Counted from the first letter of the stretch, positions 53,101 to 61,240 are shown. The stretch: 64,000 nt of DNA from Pomacea canaliculata (GCF_003073045.1 NC_037590.1:8157835-8221834); one strand, 5' to 3'. A program made the numbers and translations. The notes: a model not told the origin generated them from the letters alone.

Positions 53101-56100
53101 CGATTCCTTGCCAATGTAGCCGCCGGGGCTCTGTGAATGCTGGCCTTCTAACCGCAGGCAGTCTTGACAGTGCGTCTGCGTCTGCGTTGCTCTTTCCTGG
53201 CCGGTACGTGATGTCAAAATCATATGATGCCAACGATGCCAGCCACCGGTGACCGGTGGCATCTAGCCTTGCTGAGGTCAGCACGTAGGTCATGGGGTTG
53301 TTGTCAGTCAGCACAGAGAAACTGTGACCATAAAGGTAGTCGTGGAATTTCTCTGTGACAGCCCACTTGAGAGCGAGAAATTCTAGCTTGTGCGCCGGGT
53401 AGTTCCGCTCCGAGCGGCTCAGTCCCCTGCTGGCAAAACACACCACCCGTTTCTGATTGTCTTGCACCTGGTACAGCACTGCTCCCAACCCGTGAATGCT
53501 GGCATCAGTGTGCAGTTCAAACGACTGAGCGTAGTCTGGAAATGCCAGCACTGGAGGTGACGACAAGCAGTCCTTCAGTTTCCTGAACGCCTCTTCTTCT
53601 CTTGTGCCCCATACCCATTGGACGGATTTATTGGCTTTTGCACCTTTACCTCCCTTCCTTTTCCCTCTCAGCACGTCCGGCAGCAAATCGGTGAGGGGCT
53701 TGGCGATTGCCGAAAACCGTCTCACGAAACGCCTATAGTAACCTGCGAATCCCAGAAACTGTCGTACCTCCTCAGGTGTCCTGGGCACTGGCCAGTTTTT
53801 CACCTTCTCACATTTCTCAGGATCCGTCTCGACTCCAGCCGCTGACACGATATGTCCCACATATTTCACTCGATCCTGCGCGAATGTGCACTTCTTGGGG
53901 TTCAATTTCAACCACAGTCCGTAGTCTGTCTAGCACTCTCTCAACTCTTTCCAGATGCTCCTCAAACGTACTGGAAAACACAATGATGTCATCGAGAAAC
54001 ACCAGGCATATGTGAAGATGTAGGTCCCCCAAACACTCTTCCATGAGGCGTTGATATGTGGCCGGTGCATTTGCCAGCCCCATCGCCATGCGATTGTACT
54101 CGTAAAATCCGAGAGGCGCAACTGAGAATGCTGTTCGCTCTTTGTGCTCTTCGGTTATCTCTACTTGATGGTAACCGCTCTTTAAGTCGAGGACAGTGAA
54201 ATACTTGGACCCCGCTAGGGCGTCGAGCAATTCCTCTATCCTCGGCAGCGCGTATGAGTCTTTGATTGTCCGTGCGTTGAGCTGTCTATAGTCCACACAT
54301 TGCCGTAGGCTACCGTCTTTCTTTCTAACCCAGACAACATTCGATGACCAGGGGGAATGTGATGGTCTAATAATCCCACTGTCCAGCAGCTGTTGTAGAT
54401 GTTCTCTCACCTGTTCGTACATGCCGGGTGGGATTCGGCGATGCCGTTCTTTGAATGGCGTATCATTCGTCAGCTGTATCTCATGTTTGACCCGTGTAAC
54501 ATGACCAACATCCGTTTCGCCGGTTGAGAAACTCTCGGGGCGGCCGCTAATTAGGTCTTTAATGCGTGCTTGCTGCTCCACCGTCAGATGTGGCGAGATG
54601 GTCACCGAGTCTACACAGCTTGGTGCCACCTCAGTCATACACACGGCACTTCCGCATTGAACCCTGGTGACTGGCAGAAGTTCGCCTATCACCGTGCGTG
54701 TTGGTATCACCACTGTTTTTGTTGTCGCGTTAGCAACGTGCACATCAACCACGCCCATATTCTTACTGTTATAGTTGACCAGGCTCGGTGTGATGTTCAG
54801 CAGTTGATCCCAGTCGCTTTTCAGTGCTGACTGGAGCATGGCACAGGTAGGCGCGTAATCCAACGCTTGATCCACGGCACACTGGATGACAACGGCACTG
54901 TTAGGCTTGATGGTGGTTGGCTGCAAACACCGCACGTATGCCAGTCTGTTGTGACTCCTGCGCAGCGCTCTTTCACGCATTGCTAGGCAACGGAATGAGC
55001 GATGCCACAGCGGTTGCAGCTGTGTGTTCTGCAGGAACTGGGGCCCATGCTTGTCTTGTACCCGGTGCATAAGCTGCTCCAGGATGTTTGTACCTAGCAG
55101 TACGGGAACGCTGTTGCTGTACCTGTTTGAGGGGACCACAAGCAGTAGGCAAGTGAGGCTGTCAGCCCCGCCCCTGCTCCCTCCACTCGCAGTTCCGCTT
55201 CAATGTACCCTTCGTACGGAGCAGCTGGCCTCCGCACACTCGATATGTAACACTTCCTGCAGCGGGTGGACAGCCAGGTGTGCCAGTTTCTGGCGATGGA
55301 ATGTGTCCGTCACCGTCGATACAGTTGCCCCCGTATCCAGTAACGCCTTCGTGGCCACACCTTCCACCCAGACATCGACACACGTGCTCTGTCCTATTAG
55401 TCTGTTTTTATACGAGGGGCTCAGTGCTGGCGCTGGCGAGCGTTGACCTGCAGGTTGCCCCTTTCTGCAGGCCAGTTGTCGTTTAAAGGCTTGCGCAGAT
55501 GGTCGATGCGCACCCGACACCCCACTTGTATATGGCCCTTGCCACCACACCTGAAGCAAGTGGGCCCGTCGTCGTCGTAGCGGGGGCGTGGTGGCCGCTG
55601 GTCTGGCGCTCTGCCCGCCGCAGGTTCGTTGCCTGGACCTTGTTGCAGTTGGCGCCGCAACGACTGCACCTCGGCCGACAGCTTCTTTACCTCTGCACAC
55701 CAGTCTTCGGCCGGGATGGCTTGTGCAGCGTTGACCGCCGCTTGCTTTCCAGCGCCTGTCTTGTGTGCTGGTCCCTCGGCCTCCTGCTCTGTCTGCCGTA
55801 AGCCACGAAATAGAGCGTCCACGTCCGTCTCCATTTCGAACTTGTATGCAGTTCGGTCTTTTAGGGGTTGCCGTAGTCCTCCCCACAGTCTGCAGCGCAG
55901 CGTCTCGTTGTATGCGCGTCTTTCTATCAGGTGCGCATTCAGGGCTTGTGTCAGGATGTCTTCTATGCGACACCGCCACTGCGTGACATTCTCCCCAGCT
56001 TCCTGGCGCGCAGTGTAGAAGGACCCGAGTAGGTCTTGTCACACACCACGAGACCAAAAAATACTGTCAAATTCTGCAACAGCTCGTTCAATGTCGCGTG

Positions 56101-58978
56101 CGGCCCAGACGCATGGCCACTCTGGCCGCCTCGCCTCTCAAAGAACGGCGGACAGCTTCCAACACAACAGCGTCTGTATACCTTCCCCGCAAACACATCA
56201 GTTCATACTTCCACAGGTCCATCGCTGTGTCGTCTTGCCCCGGAAAATGGCGACAGTCGCGTGGCTGTGTCCGCTGCAATCAGCGGCGCAGTCTCCACTC
56301 CATCCCTTGTCGCAGCGTATCCTCCGCCCATTGCTGTAGTCGCAGAGGTGTCTGCTGTTGGCTTCACTTCCAAATTCCTGAAGCCTCCAACACTCGCTTC
56401 TCCTCTTCTGTCAATCCATAGTCTCTGCGGCACTAAGCTGACTTGATTTGTTCAGTTTCGCCCAGTGTCCCACATTGGGCGCCAAAATGTAGCAGGGTTA
56501 GATGCGATTCTTCCCCAGTCTCTCCACAACACCAAACACAACACTGTCGTGGGTTCTAGATGGTTTTAATCCGACGCCAGTCGATATTTCTGGCAGTGGC
56601 GAAACTATATACCTCACACTAGCGCTCTTGGTCGGATGGGCTCCTACCTCTGCGCTGTCTGCTCACAGACTGTCCACTCGCCTCTTCCCACGGCCTCCTC
56701 TTCCCACGGCCTTTACGCTCCACTCCCCCCAAACACATCCGCGCACCTACACCCTGTCGCTAGTCGACCCCCTCCCGCTCTCCTTCGGTCACAGGGTCGT
56801 CACCCGGCCACTGACCACCTACCCCACTCGCCACTCTGTACCTTCACTGTGTGCGTGCGATCTTCCATCCTACTTCTATCCGATGTCGCACCCTACCATA
56901 GTACAGTACGCTTTGTTATCACTGTCGCTGTCATAGGAGCAGATCCTGTCACGTGTTCAAGGATGCGATCTTTATCCTTGATAATCGTGACGACAGTCGA
57001 ACGACTAAGTCCTAATGACCTGCCAATTTCTGTTGCTGTTTCCCCCTTCTCAGATTGCCTTATGATATCCACTTTCACCTCCATGGTGATTGCCTTCCTT
57101 TTCTATGATACACTGACCTCGTAAGTCGGAATGAGCGTCGTAACCACGAAACGACGTAACTCGAGACCGTCGTAACCCGAGGACTACCTGTAGATTGATA
57201 AAAGTTTTCTGTCAGATCATTGTCTTTGATATCTTGCTGTTGTTTTTCCAAATGTTGACATCCAAAAGCAGCTCAGAGTATTTTGAGATGTCTAATTTTC
57301 TTCATGCACATGTTGTAGAGAGAGCAGGCGGCACTTCGCAAACTGGAAGAGGAGGCAGCAGCCCAAGAGAAGCGTCGTCGGCAGTTGGAAAACCGCGAGA
57401 TGTTAGACAAAACACTCAAGATGAAGCTGCGTAAAAGGGCCAAAGAAGAACAAGAACAGCTGGCCTTCGACCTCAAGATGCTGGAGGAGCTGTTGGAGGC
57501 AACTCACAATGAGGCCAAGGAAGAACAGCAGAAAAAAGTGAGATTTCTACCTGTTGACAGTTTTACAATTTATAATTAAACTATTTTGCTTTAATTTATC
57601 CTTTTTCATATTCAGAAGAAAGTAATGATGTTTTTTAGTTTTGTCTGTGAATGTTTATTCATTATCCTTTAAGATACATCTTAATCTTATTCTTTTATGT
57701 TGAGGTGATTTTTCTTTATCCTTGGGAATTTAAAAAAAAAACCGTGGCTATATAAATATAAAAATTATGACTTTGGAATATCTTTCAGCTTTGATATGAT
57801 TTTTTTTCCTGCACAGGTTCAACTTCGTGAAGAAGACAGGAGGTATCGTGAATACCTGGCGAGTCTCCAAGAGGAAGAAAAACGAAAGGAGCGTGAGCTA
57901 CAGCAGATGATACAGAAGGAGCTAGATGCTGCATGGGAAAGACGCCTCAACCAGTGGGCTGCTGAAAAATTGATTCGTCGAAAATTATTGGAGGAGGTCT
58001 TGGCTGGAAGACAGGAACAAATCAAGGAACGACGTGAGTCCTATCATTGTATGCCAGTTAGCAGATACATTGGATTTCTAACTTGTCTGTAAATTTTAGG
58101 ATATAAGCATAAGCATTCTGAACCAGCTGTCCACGCCATTCTTCCCTTTCCCCTAGTTACCTGATTTCCAATCTTCAGTTATCACCTCTGTATCCCTCTC
58201 CTTATTTAGATATGTGTTGTTGTTGTGGTACCGATTAACCAGTCTTTGTCAGCTGTGCTTGTGGGACAGCCTCCTTGTTTTTCTCGTGACGTTGACCACT
58301 CTGAACCAGCAAAACTACATGATTACATTTAAAAAGTACATTACATATGATAAATATGATTACATGTTATTATGTTAGCGCCTCCATGACAACCTTTTGC
58401 TTAATTTAGCTGGTGAGGTTATCAATATTCAAGTCTTGTTTTCAGCATTCCTACCGCACTCAAATACCTTTGTCTTTGGTCTCAAAACAAGTTCTTCCTG
58501 AGATGATGATAGTTTGACGTAGCTTTTGTTTGTTAATGTGCTTGAAGAATTTGAACATACAACAATTAGAGATTTGAAATAACGCATGTAGCTAGTTGAA
58601 ACCCCACCCAAAACATTAGCTTAAAATGTGCTTGGATTAACTTTCTCCACATTTCTAGTGGCAGAGAATGAGCAGGAGAAAGCAGCTAATCAACGGGAAC
58701 GACAGACCCTTCTGGCATCGATTGAGGAGAACAAAAGGCTTGATGAAGAAGAAGCAGCGAAGCTGATGGCACGCCATATGCAGCATCAGAATGATCTGCG
58801 GGAACAGATTCGCTATAATGAACAGCTGCGAGAAGAGCGTCGCAACAATGAAGAATATGAACATGCAATGGCCATGCAGGCTGAGAGAGAATACCAAACC
58901 CGTCTGAAGGAAGCTTTGGACAATCCCTCATTTTCCCGTCTTCATCCAATGCGCAGGGCCTTGCAGAGCAAGCAATGA
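41187..58978 (+). CDS. CFAP53: CFAP53 (CCDC11), cilia- and flagella-associated coiled-coil protein
   Basis: CFAP53 is a microtubule inner/axonemal protein of motile cilia, needed for ciliary motility and left-right asymmetry in vertebrates. Eight exons join in phase: 41187-41255, 42373-42602, 43242-43415, 43642-43804, 44279-44419, 57319-57537, 57817-58033, 58659-58978 (TGA). They give 510 residues, against 514 in human. After a short N-terminus the whole protein is Glu/Arg/Lys-rich coiled coil. Matching blocks include LRELL, REQCEELRSTL, YAYLWEKDRQEK, YREYLASLQEEEK and the terminal HPMRRALQSK (human HPMRKACPSK). The donors after 42602 (GTCAGT) and 43804 (GTCATT) are unusual but needed by phase. 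Intron 5 (44420-57318) is 12.9 kb and filled with nested transposons. WDR93, another axonemal gene, is divergent upstream. Confidence 0.94.
44507..45290 (-). pseudogene. LINE reverse-transcriptase C-terminal remnant
   Basis: On the minus strand, TKTLICAFVLSRMDYCNYLLPGIPNYLFDRLQKES (about 45060-45165) is the conserved region after the RT domain of many invertebrate non-LTR elements. It is followed, with frame breaks, by GPQYLSKL-like and FKSKLKTQLF-like sequence. The 3' end is GGCGCTGTATAAATTATTATTATTAA, read at 44507-44530. The fragment is truncated and decayed. Confidence 0.65.
45391..45597. other. Intronic spacer left of the Tigger-like element
   Basis: This short CFAP53 intron segment ends in TA at 45596-45597, the target dinucleotide flanking the transposon. 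Nothing else is recognised. Confidence 0.3.
45775..45870 (+). promoter_or_regulatory. Possible promoter of the DUF4806-like cassette
   Basis: CACGTGAC (E-box-like) at about 45798 and AGCCAATGG (CCAAT box) at about 45811 lie just inside the left transposon arm, ahead of the first possible exon. This is motif-level evidence only. Confidence 0.3.
46040..46301 (+). pseudogene. Possible 5' exon of the DUF4806-like cassette
   Basis: This open stretch encodes an acidic Ser-rich segment (LAVSDAENSELSEFPQINCD...) ending near a GTATAG that could be a donor at about 46264. It has no recognised domain. It is placed with the cassette by position and orientation only. Confidence 0.25.
46745..47942 (+). 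repeat. Direct repeat copy A of the DUF4806-like unit (about 1.2 kb)
   Basis: It begins CCTTTGCCTTCACGCCTCC and ends CTGTGTAGAAAGGGATTAAG, matching 48302-49523 at high identity along its length. It contains exon-like segments at 47024-47250 (coiled-coil-like LLEEMKTDVKDVKNRLAQME) and 47623-47779 (CYLAMRGGFSLKLVVKSIL), with splice sites in the same places as copy B. The exon at 47024 lost frame agreement near its end compared with copy B. Confidence 0.75.
47954..49993 (+). pseudogene. DUF4806-like protein gene, frame broken in exon 4
   Basis: Five exons can be joined in phase: 47954-48027 (MSEVESDDSNTPTAKRPRI), 48145-48380, 48593-48822, 49204-49364, 49764-49993. The order is an acidic/basic disordered start, a Pro/Ser segment, a short coiled coil (LLQEIKTELIEMKKRF), then FPLKSFEDVARLEQDLE. 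Next comes a Gly-containing helical block and finally AARKSYPDATEVKLQVQISSWL. This layout resembles the DUF4806 domain (LP-L--FE-LE..., YN-GKKGKK, AVR--YPDA---EV---I--WL), a family of unknown function often abundant in invertebrates. Exon 4 of this copy is one base short within TTAAGC (copy A has TTAAAGC) and soon hits TAG. Copy A keeps that base but lacks a G downstream. A signal AATAAA follows at 50033. Confidence 0.5.
48302..49523 (+). repeat. Direct repeat copy B of the DUF4806-like unit (about 1.2 kb)
   Basis: This is the second copy, in the same orientation, separated from copy A by 359 bp. Copies A and B both contain an internal 55-bp iterate (GAAAAATATGAAACTTCC, AATGGTTTTCATCCATATTT) twice. 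Differences are mostly scattered single-base changes and indels. Confidence 0.75.
50033..50038 (+). terminator. AATAAA after the DUF4806-like gene
   Basis: A canonical polyadenylation signal 40 bases past the last exon of the cassette, supporting the exon order and orientation. Confidence 0.4.
50546..50959 (-). repeat. 3' LTR of the gypsy element
   Basis: In element orientation it starts TATGGTAGGG and ends CCCTGCTACA. It is identical to the 5' LTR except for one extra C in a homopolymer (CCCCC at about 50572). A purine tract (CGAGGGGGTG) sits directly inside it near 50960-50975, as expected for plus-strand priming. Confidence 0.93.
51092..53911 (-). CDS. gypsy pol: RT end, RNase H and integrase
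   Basis: A 939-codon open frame begins with the end of the RT domain (LNPKKCTFAQDRVKYVGHIV). RNase H follows (ELHTDASIHGLGAVLYQ, with the D of the active site). Next is the integrase zinc site HX3-5H...CX2C (HNDAGHPGRDRT...CPRC, about 52620-52745) and a DDE core (CMDYLSLE, HSDQGANFES, CERFNRTLLD). Then comes a gypsy-type C-terminal domain (ADRWENEVYSVLSH...) and a long acidic, Pro/Ser-rich tail. No chromodomain is visible. Confidence 0.88.
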   Translation of the reverse strand: MKLNPKKCTFAQDRVKYVGHIVSAAGVETDPEKCEKVKNWPVPRTPEEVRQFLGFAGYYRRFVRRFSAIAKPLTDLLPDVLRGKRKGGKGAKANKSVQWVWGTREEEAFRKLKDCLSSPPVLAFPDYAQSFELHTDASIHGLGAVLYQVQDNQKRVVCFASRGLSRSERNYPAHKLEFLALKWAVTEKFHDYLYGHSFSVLTDNNPMTYVLTSARLDATGHRWLASLASYDFDITYRPGKSNADADALSRLPAVRRPAFTEPRRLHWQGIGTGNMRLVANTAYAECIACSATVVEESFAAGQGLRTLSCSDIRQAQLQDPVLSEWITAMEQRKGPRQERQPNGPHRALQQEFNKLTMKRGVLHRRVTVGEQEKEQLVVPSRYIRTVLECLHNDAGHPGRDRTLSLIRDRFFWPGMTADVEDWIQKCPRCVRRKTLGTERAPLVSIVTTEPLELVCMDYLSLETSKGGYQHILVITDHFTRLAQAIPTRNMTAKTTADALVNNFIVHYGVPKRLHSDQGANFESRIIRELCQIIGCSKSRTTPYHPMGNGMCERFNRTLLDMLGTLEPRQKENWKSHVASLVHAYNCTRHESTGFSPYSLMFGRDPRLPVDLLFGVDSNDQGREPITKYVDSLKKRLTESFHLAAAASNKASERQKSGYDSKARAATIEVGDRVLVKAVAFDGKHKLADRWENEVYSVLSHPNSAIPVYVVRREDGSGRKRTLHRNMLLPVGGLIQDAHQPEGARDHSVYRWQRKLRRPFRKDDTSSAQSSAGENESDSDTSSSVVLHTRPPTTRSRGQPLARDDSDQEEPARDDNEAEPPSHAPDPEVATLPPLPADNDSEVPGVQDGRRDEEGATQRTVATPTPSPRHAPRASTRPRQQPTWMRSEDFILRRQQSLDDYSLKCDKLKMLLSKLSSERLPETVVTTLIAAVWPLFMNKT
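53817..55139 (-). CDS. gypsy pol: protease end and reverse transcriptase
   Basis: This open frame of about 440 codons contains VLLGTNIL (protease end) and then the RT fingers and palm: GIIRPSHSPWSSNVVWVRKK, YRQLNARTI, FTVLDLKSGYHQVEI, AFSVAPLGFYEYNRMAMGL. The catalytic FLDDI box is at about 53977-54003; the first position is F rather than the common Y. The frame is lost just after this box, near 53920, where the rest of the RT continues in another frame. There is no start codon need, because pol is made as a polyprotein. Confidence 0.85.
   Translation of the reverse strand: MVPSNRYSNSVPVLLGTNILEQLMHRVQDKHGPQFLQNTQLQPLWHRSFRCLAMRERALRRSHNRLAYVRCLQPTTIKPNSAVVIQCAVDQALDYAPTCAMLQSALKSDWDQLLNITPSLVNYNSKNMGVVDVHVANATTKTVVIPTRTVIGELLPVTRVQCGSAVCMTEVAPSCVDSVTISPHLTVEQQARIKDLISGRPESFSTGETDVGHVTRVKHEIQLTNDTPFKERHRRIPPGMYEQVREHLQQLLDSGIIRPSHSPWSSNVVWVRKKDGSLRQCVDYRQLNARTIKDSYALPRIEELLDALAGSKYFTVLDLKSGYHQVEITEEHKERTAFSVAPLGFYEYNRMAMGLANAPATYQRLMEECLGDLHLHICLVFLDDIIVFSSTFEEHLERVERVLDRLRTVVEIEPQEVHIRAGSSEICGTYRVSGWSRDGS
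55200..55480 (-). pseudogene. Protease segment of the gypsy pol
   Basis: The aspartic protease motif LLDTGATVS lies near 55320-55345 in a frame different from the nucleocapsid. A gag-pol frame change is normal in the family. The frame then stops at about 55200, and the protease end (PVLLGTNIL) is in the next open frame, so one more break lies near 55190. Confidence 0.75.
55421..56446 (-). pseudogene. gag region of the gypsy element
   Basis: Pieces in different frames cover a gag start region (about 56280-56440), a capsid-like segment (MDLWKYELMCLRGRYTDAVV, about 56160-56220) and a nucleocapsid part (55421-55834). The last has a CCHC knuckle, CFRCGGKGHIQVGC, near 55530-55565. At least two frame changes separate these parts, so no intact gag can be read from the sequence as given. 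Confidence 0.75.
56467..56484 (-). other. Primer binding site, tRNA-Lys(CUU) type
   Basis: Three bases inside the 5' LTR, the minus strand reads TGGCGCCCAATGTGGGAC. This is nearly the complement of the 3' end of animal tRNA-Lys(CUU) (...CCCCACGTTGGGCGCCA). Confidence 0.7.
56488..56900 (-). repeat. 5' LTR of the gypsy element
   Basis: This is the 413-bp partner of the LTR at 50546. The only difference I find is four rather than five Cs in one run. It carries the promoter for the element by analogy with the family. Confidence 0.93.
56901..57105 (-). pseudogene. Tigger/pogo transposase N-terminal fragment
   Basis: The minus strand reads KRKAITMEVKVDIIRQSEKG and then RSLGLSRSTVVTIIKDKDRI. This is the CENP-B/psq-type helix-turn-helix start of Tigger transposases. 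It is cut at 56900 by the LTR element. The sequence on the other side of the insertion does not resume the transposase, so the catalytic part was lost before or independently of that insertion. Confidence 0.78.
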
Positions 58979-59529
58979 TTTCGGAACCACAGACGTTTGT
59001 ATGCCTTTTGTTGGAAACTGGGATTAAAGGGATTAAAGGTCAAGAGATTAAAGGCTTCATGTGCAGCCTAAGCATCAGGGAGATCAGGAGCAGAAGAAAT
59101 GGCTGTGGACATGAAAAATTATTTTTTGTGCGATTTATTTGACTTTTTCTAAATTAATATCCGAACACTTATAGAGTCATGTGGCCCACCGAAGCTTACT
59201 ATACATCAAAATCAAATGTTTAGGTTTAGACTCAAATTATTTTTTTCAGATTTATTAAGAATGTCTCATCAAACTTTTGATTTCAAGACACTTGTTCTTA
59301 TGTGACATTCCTGATAATGAAGCTAGAAATGACATAGCATTAATGGCACTGTTGGATTTTTAAAGAAGAGCTGCAGTTGCAACCTAAATATGTAAATATT
59401 GTACTGTAATTTGCATTTTGACCACTTTTGTACATTTGTCTTTTATTCTACACAAGGCCAAGTAGTGAAATGTTTCAAAAGTAGGCCATCAGTTTCCTTA
59501 TGAAACTGGCCATTTTCTAAAATATATTT

Positions 59530-59535
59530 AATAAA
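59530..59535 (+). terminator. AATAAA polyadenylation signal of CFAP53
   Basis: AATAAA about 550 bases after the CFAP53 stop, with a second AATAAA at 59588-59593. Either could end the transcript. Confidence 0.5.
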
Positions 59536-59849
59536 ACTGCGTATAGTATCTTATTTGAAATACTCCACTAAAAAGTTTCTTGTACTAAATAAAGGTTGGG
59601 GAATTTTTAAATGAAATTTAGTGCTTTATGACAGACTGGAGCAAAATTTTAGAAGGCAGATTTTGGAGCCCTAAATATTTAGGAAATAATGTATGCATCT
59701 GTAAATAGTAAGCAACTCATTTCAAAACAGAAGGTTTACGAAGAAATATTTGCAGAATTCTGAAATAAATAAGAAAAAGGCAACCGGAAGTGGGTTATTT
59801 ATTGCCCAAACCTCAGACAGGTGTCAAAGCCAGTTTTAGGTTGGAAGAC

Positions 59850-60065
59850 TTAGAATAGTATAGGATACATAGCAATGATTCTCCCGGAAACAAGCAATGC
59901 AGTCACACACAGAATCATGTAAATATATAGCTGATGCGTTTTCTCATTGATTGAGGAGTTACATTCACCATCTGTCTTGTGAAAGTGCACAAATGTCTGA
60001 TAATAAATTCCCTTCATGGCCCACGAACAAGTTTTAATTCTGGTTTGATAATGTAGATTACTCAC
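59850..60065 (-). other. Orphan minus-strand open frame, possible terminal exon
   Basis: An open frame of about 70 codons is preceded by AG in a moderate acceptor context (CCAGCATCAG). It ends with a hydrophobic stretch LYIYMILCVTALLVSG that could span a membrane. AATAAA lies 47 bases past its stop (59798-59803, minus strand). I do not recognise the protein, and no upstream minus-strand exons are evident within the window. It could be chance. Confidence 0.2.
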
Positions 60066-60392
60066 TGATGCTGGCTGGTTGTTGGTGTTTAATATAGCTT
60101 AGACTAGTCTCTCCCTGAAAATGGGGACAAAGTAAGGAATCCAGAATTAAGGATATACATTGCTTTTAAATTGGTCTTCTTCCTAACTTTTTGTTTCTGA
60201 TCTACTGACCATGCACTCTTTCACATTTTCACATCTATTGGTCTTGTGCTTTGTCGCAACATTTTACACGTTGCATGTTTAAAGTATGTCATGAATTTGA
60301 CTGCACTACTAAAGTGTGTTTATTCTGCCTCTTGCTCCATGGATTTTCTTGGTCCACCTTGATGATGGAGAAAGGTATTATAGAAATTTCTT

Positions 60393-60421
60393 CATCATCA
60401 CCACCACCACCACCACCACCA
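60393..60421 (+). repeat. (CAT/CCA)n microsatellite
   Basis: CATCATCA followed by seven or more CAC/CCA units. Confidence 0.9.
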
Positions 60422-60961
60422 AGCAGGGTGGGTGAACTGGGTATGCTGGGCATCTACTTGGCGTAATGGTGGTTCCGTCCACGGCCAACTAAAGAAATGA
60501 TGCCATACAAGCTGAAAAGAACAAGTGGAGATGTTTTCACTGACCAACCTGTTCCATGTCACCCACTCTAATTTATATCCTAGAGACGGATGAACCGCAT
60601 GGAAATACATAATAATTATCTTTTTTGATAGCACGTTTGCAATTATTATTCACAGTGTTTCTTCAATGTACTTGGTTTTTTTATGTTTTGATTCGAAAAA
60701 TTAAATATTTTTACAAGCCACCCCCGCTCATGGTCGTAACAGGGAAGTGGGTGTGCACGAGGTGCAGTGTTGAAAGGCTCACTTGTCAGCAGTGAGGAAG
60801 GTCATATCTGGTCTCTGCGACACAGGTGTTTCTCCACCTGTTATTAATAGGGCTTGATCATTGACCTCAGGTCTCCACCGGACTGATATTCCGGTTTCTC
60901 GATCTTTTCTCCCAGATGCGCGAAATCGCCGCTTCGAGCGTAAGCACTTTGATCACGTCCT

Positions 60962-60992
<31 letters not shown>
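60962..60992 (+). repeat. (CCAG)n tandem repeat
   Basis: Seven tandem CCAG units lie directly upstream of the TATA box of the small secreted-peptide gene. Confidence 0.9.
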
Positions 60993-61006
60993 ACCATCCA
61001 CAGACC

Positions 61007-61013
61007 TATATAA
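61007..61013 (+). promoter_or_regulatory. TATA box ahead of the secreted-peptide gene
   Basis: TATATAA, 228 bases before the ATG at 61241, is well placed for a transcript start near 61040 and a roughly 200-base leader. TATA promoters are usual for highly expressed, tissue-restricted secreted products. Confidence 0.45.
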
Positions 61014-61240
61014 TTGAAGTATACAGCTCCACTAACCAGCCAGTTCAAAAGACGCCGACCAGGTGGGGTTTACCGTCGCTAAAGGATGAATGAGATCGAC
61101 TATAGACGAAGACTTTATAAAAAGAACTGGATTCCTAGTCCCCAGCTGAGCCACGTCTGTGAAACCAGTGACAGCAGCTGGCGGGATCACATTTCATCGC
61201 CATCTCTTCACATCTAGCAGCCAACGCCCCAACAATCAAT

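Larger units (their letters stand above)
50546..56900 (-). mobile_element. Ty3/gypsy-type LTR retrotransposon, complete ends, frames interrupted
   Basis: Two LTRs (414 and 413 bp) flank gag and pol read on the minus strand. The flanking GTAC (50542-50545 and 56901-56904) is a 4-base target duplication. The domain order PR-RT-RNase H-INT places it with Ty3/gypsy. There is no envelope-like frame. The whole 6.36-kb element is clearly more GC-rich than the host sequence around it. It lies within the Tigger-like element, so it inserted later. Confidence 0.92.
45598..57190. mobile_element. Composite pogo/Tigger-type DNA transposon, 11.6 kb with nested insertions
   Basis: The left end is CAGGTAGTCCTCGACTTACG. 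The reverse complement of the right end is CAGGTAGTCCTCGGGTTACG. Both are followed by related ACG-rich sequence and flanked by TA on each side (45596-45597 and 57191-57192). These are the termini and target of pogo/Tigger elements. The minus-strand HTH start of a Tigger-like transposase lies at 56901-57084. The interior is dominated by a DUF4806-like gene cassette (about 45.8-50.1 kb) and an LTR retrotransposon (50546-56900). The catalytic DDE part of the transposase is missing. Confidence 0.75.
58979..60960. other. CFAP53 3' flank and intergenic region
   Basis: It holds the CFAP53 3' UTR to about 59600, the orphan minus frame at 59850-60065 and a CCA microsatellite (60393-60421). Nothing else is recognised. 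Confidence 0.4.

Noticed and set aside
51259-56446. Many plus-strand frames of 60-140 codons across the gypsy element
   Set aside because: High GC and long antisense frames make chance ORFs; none shows a domain.
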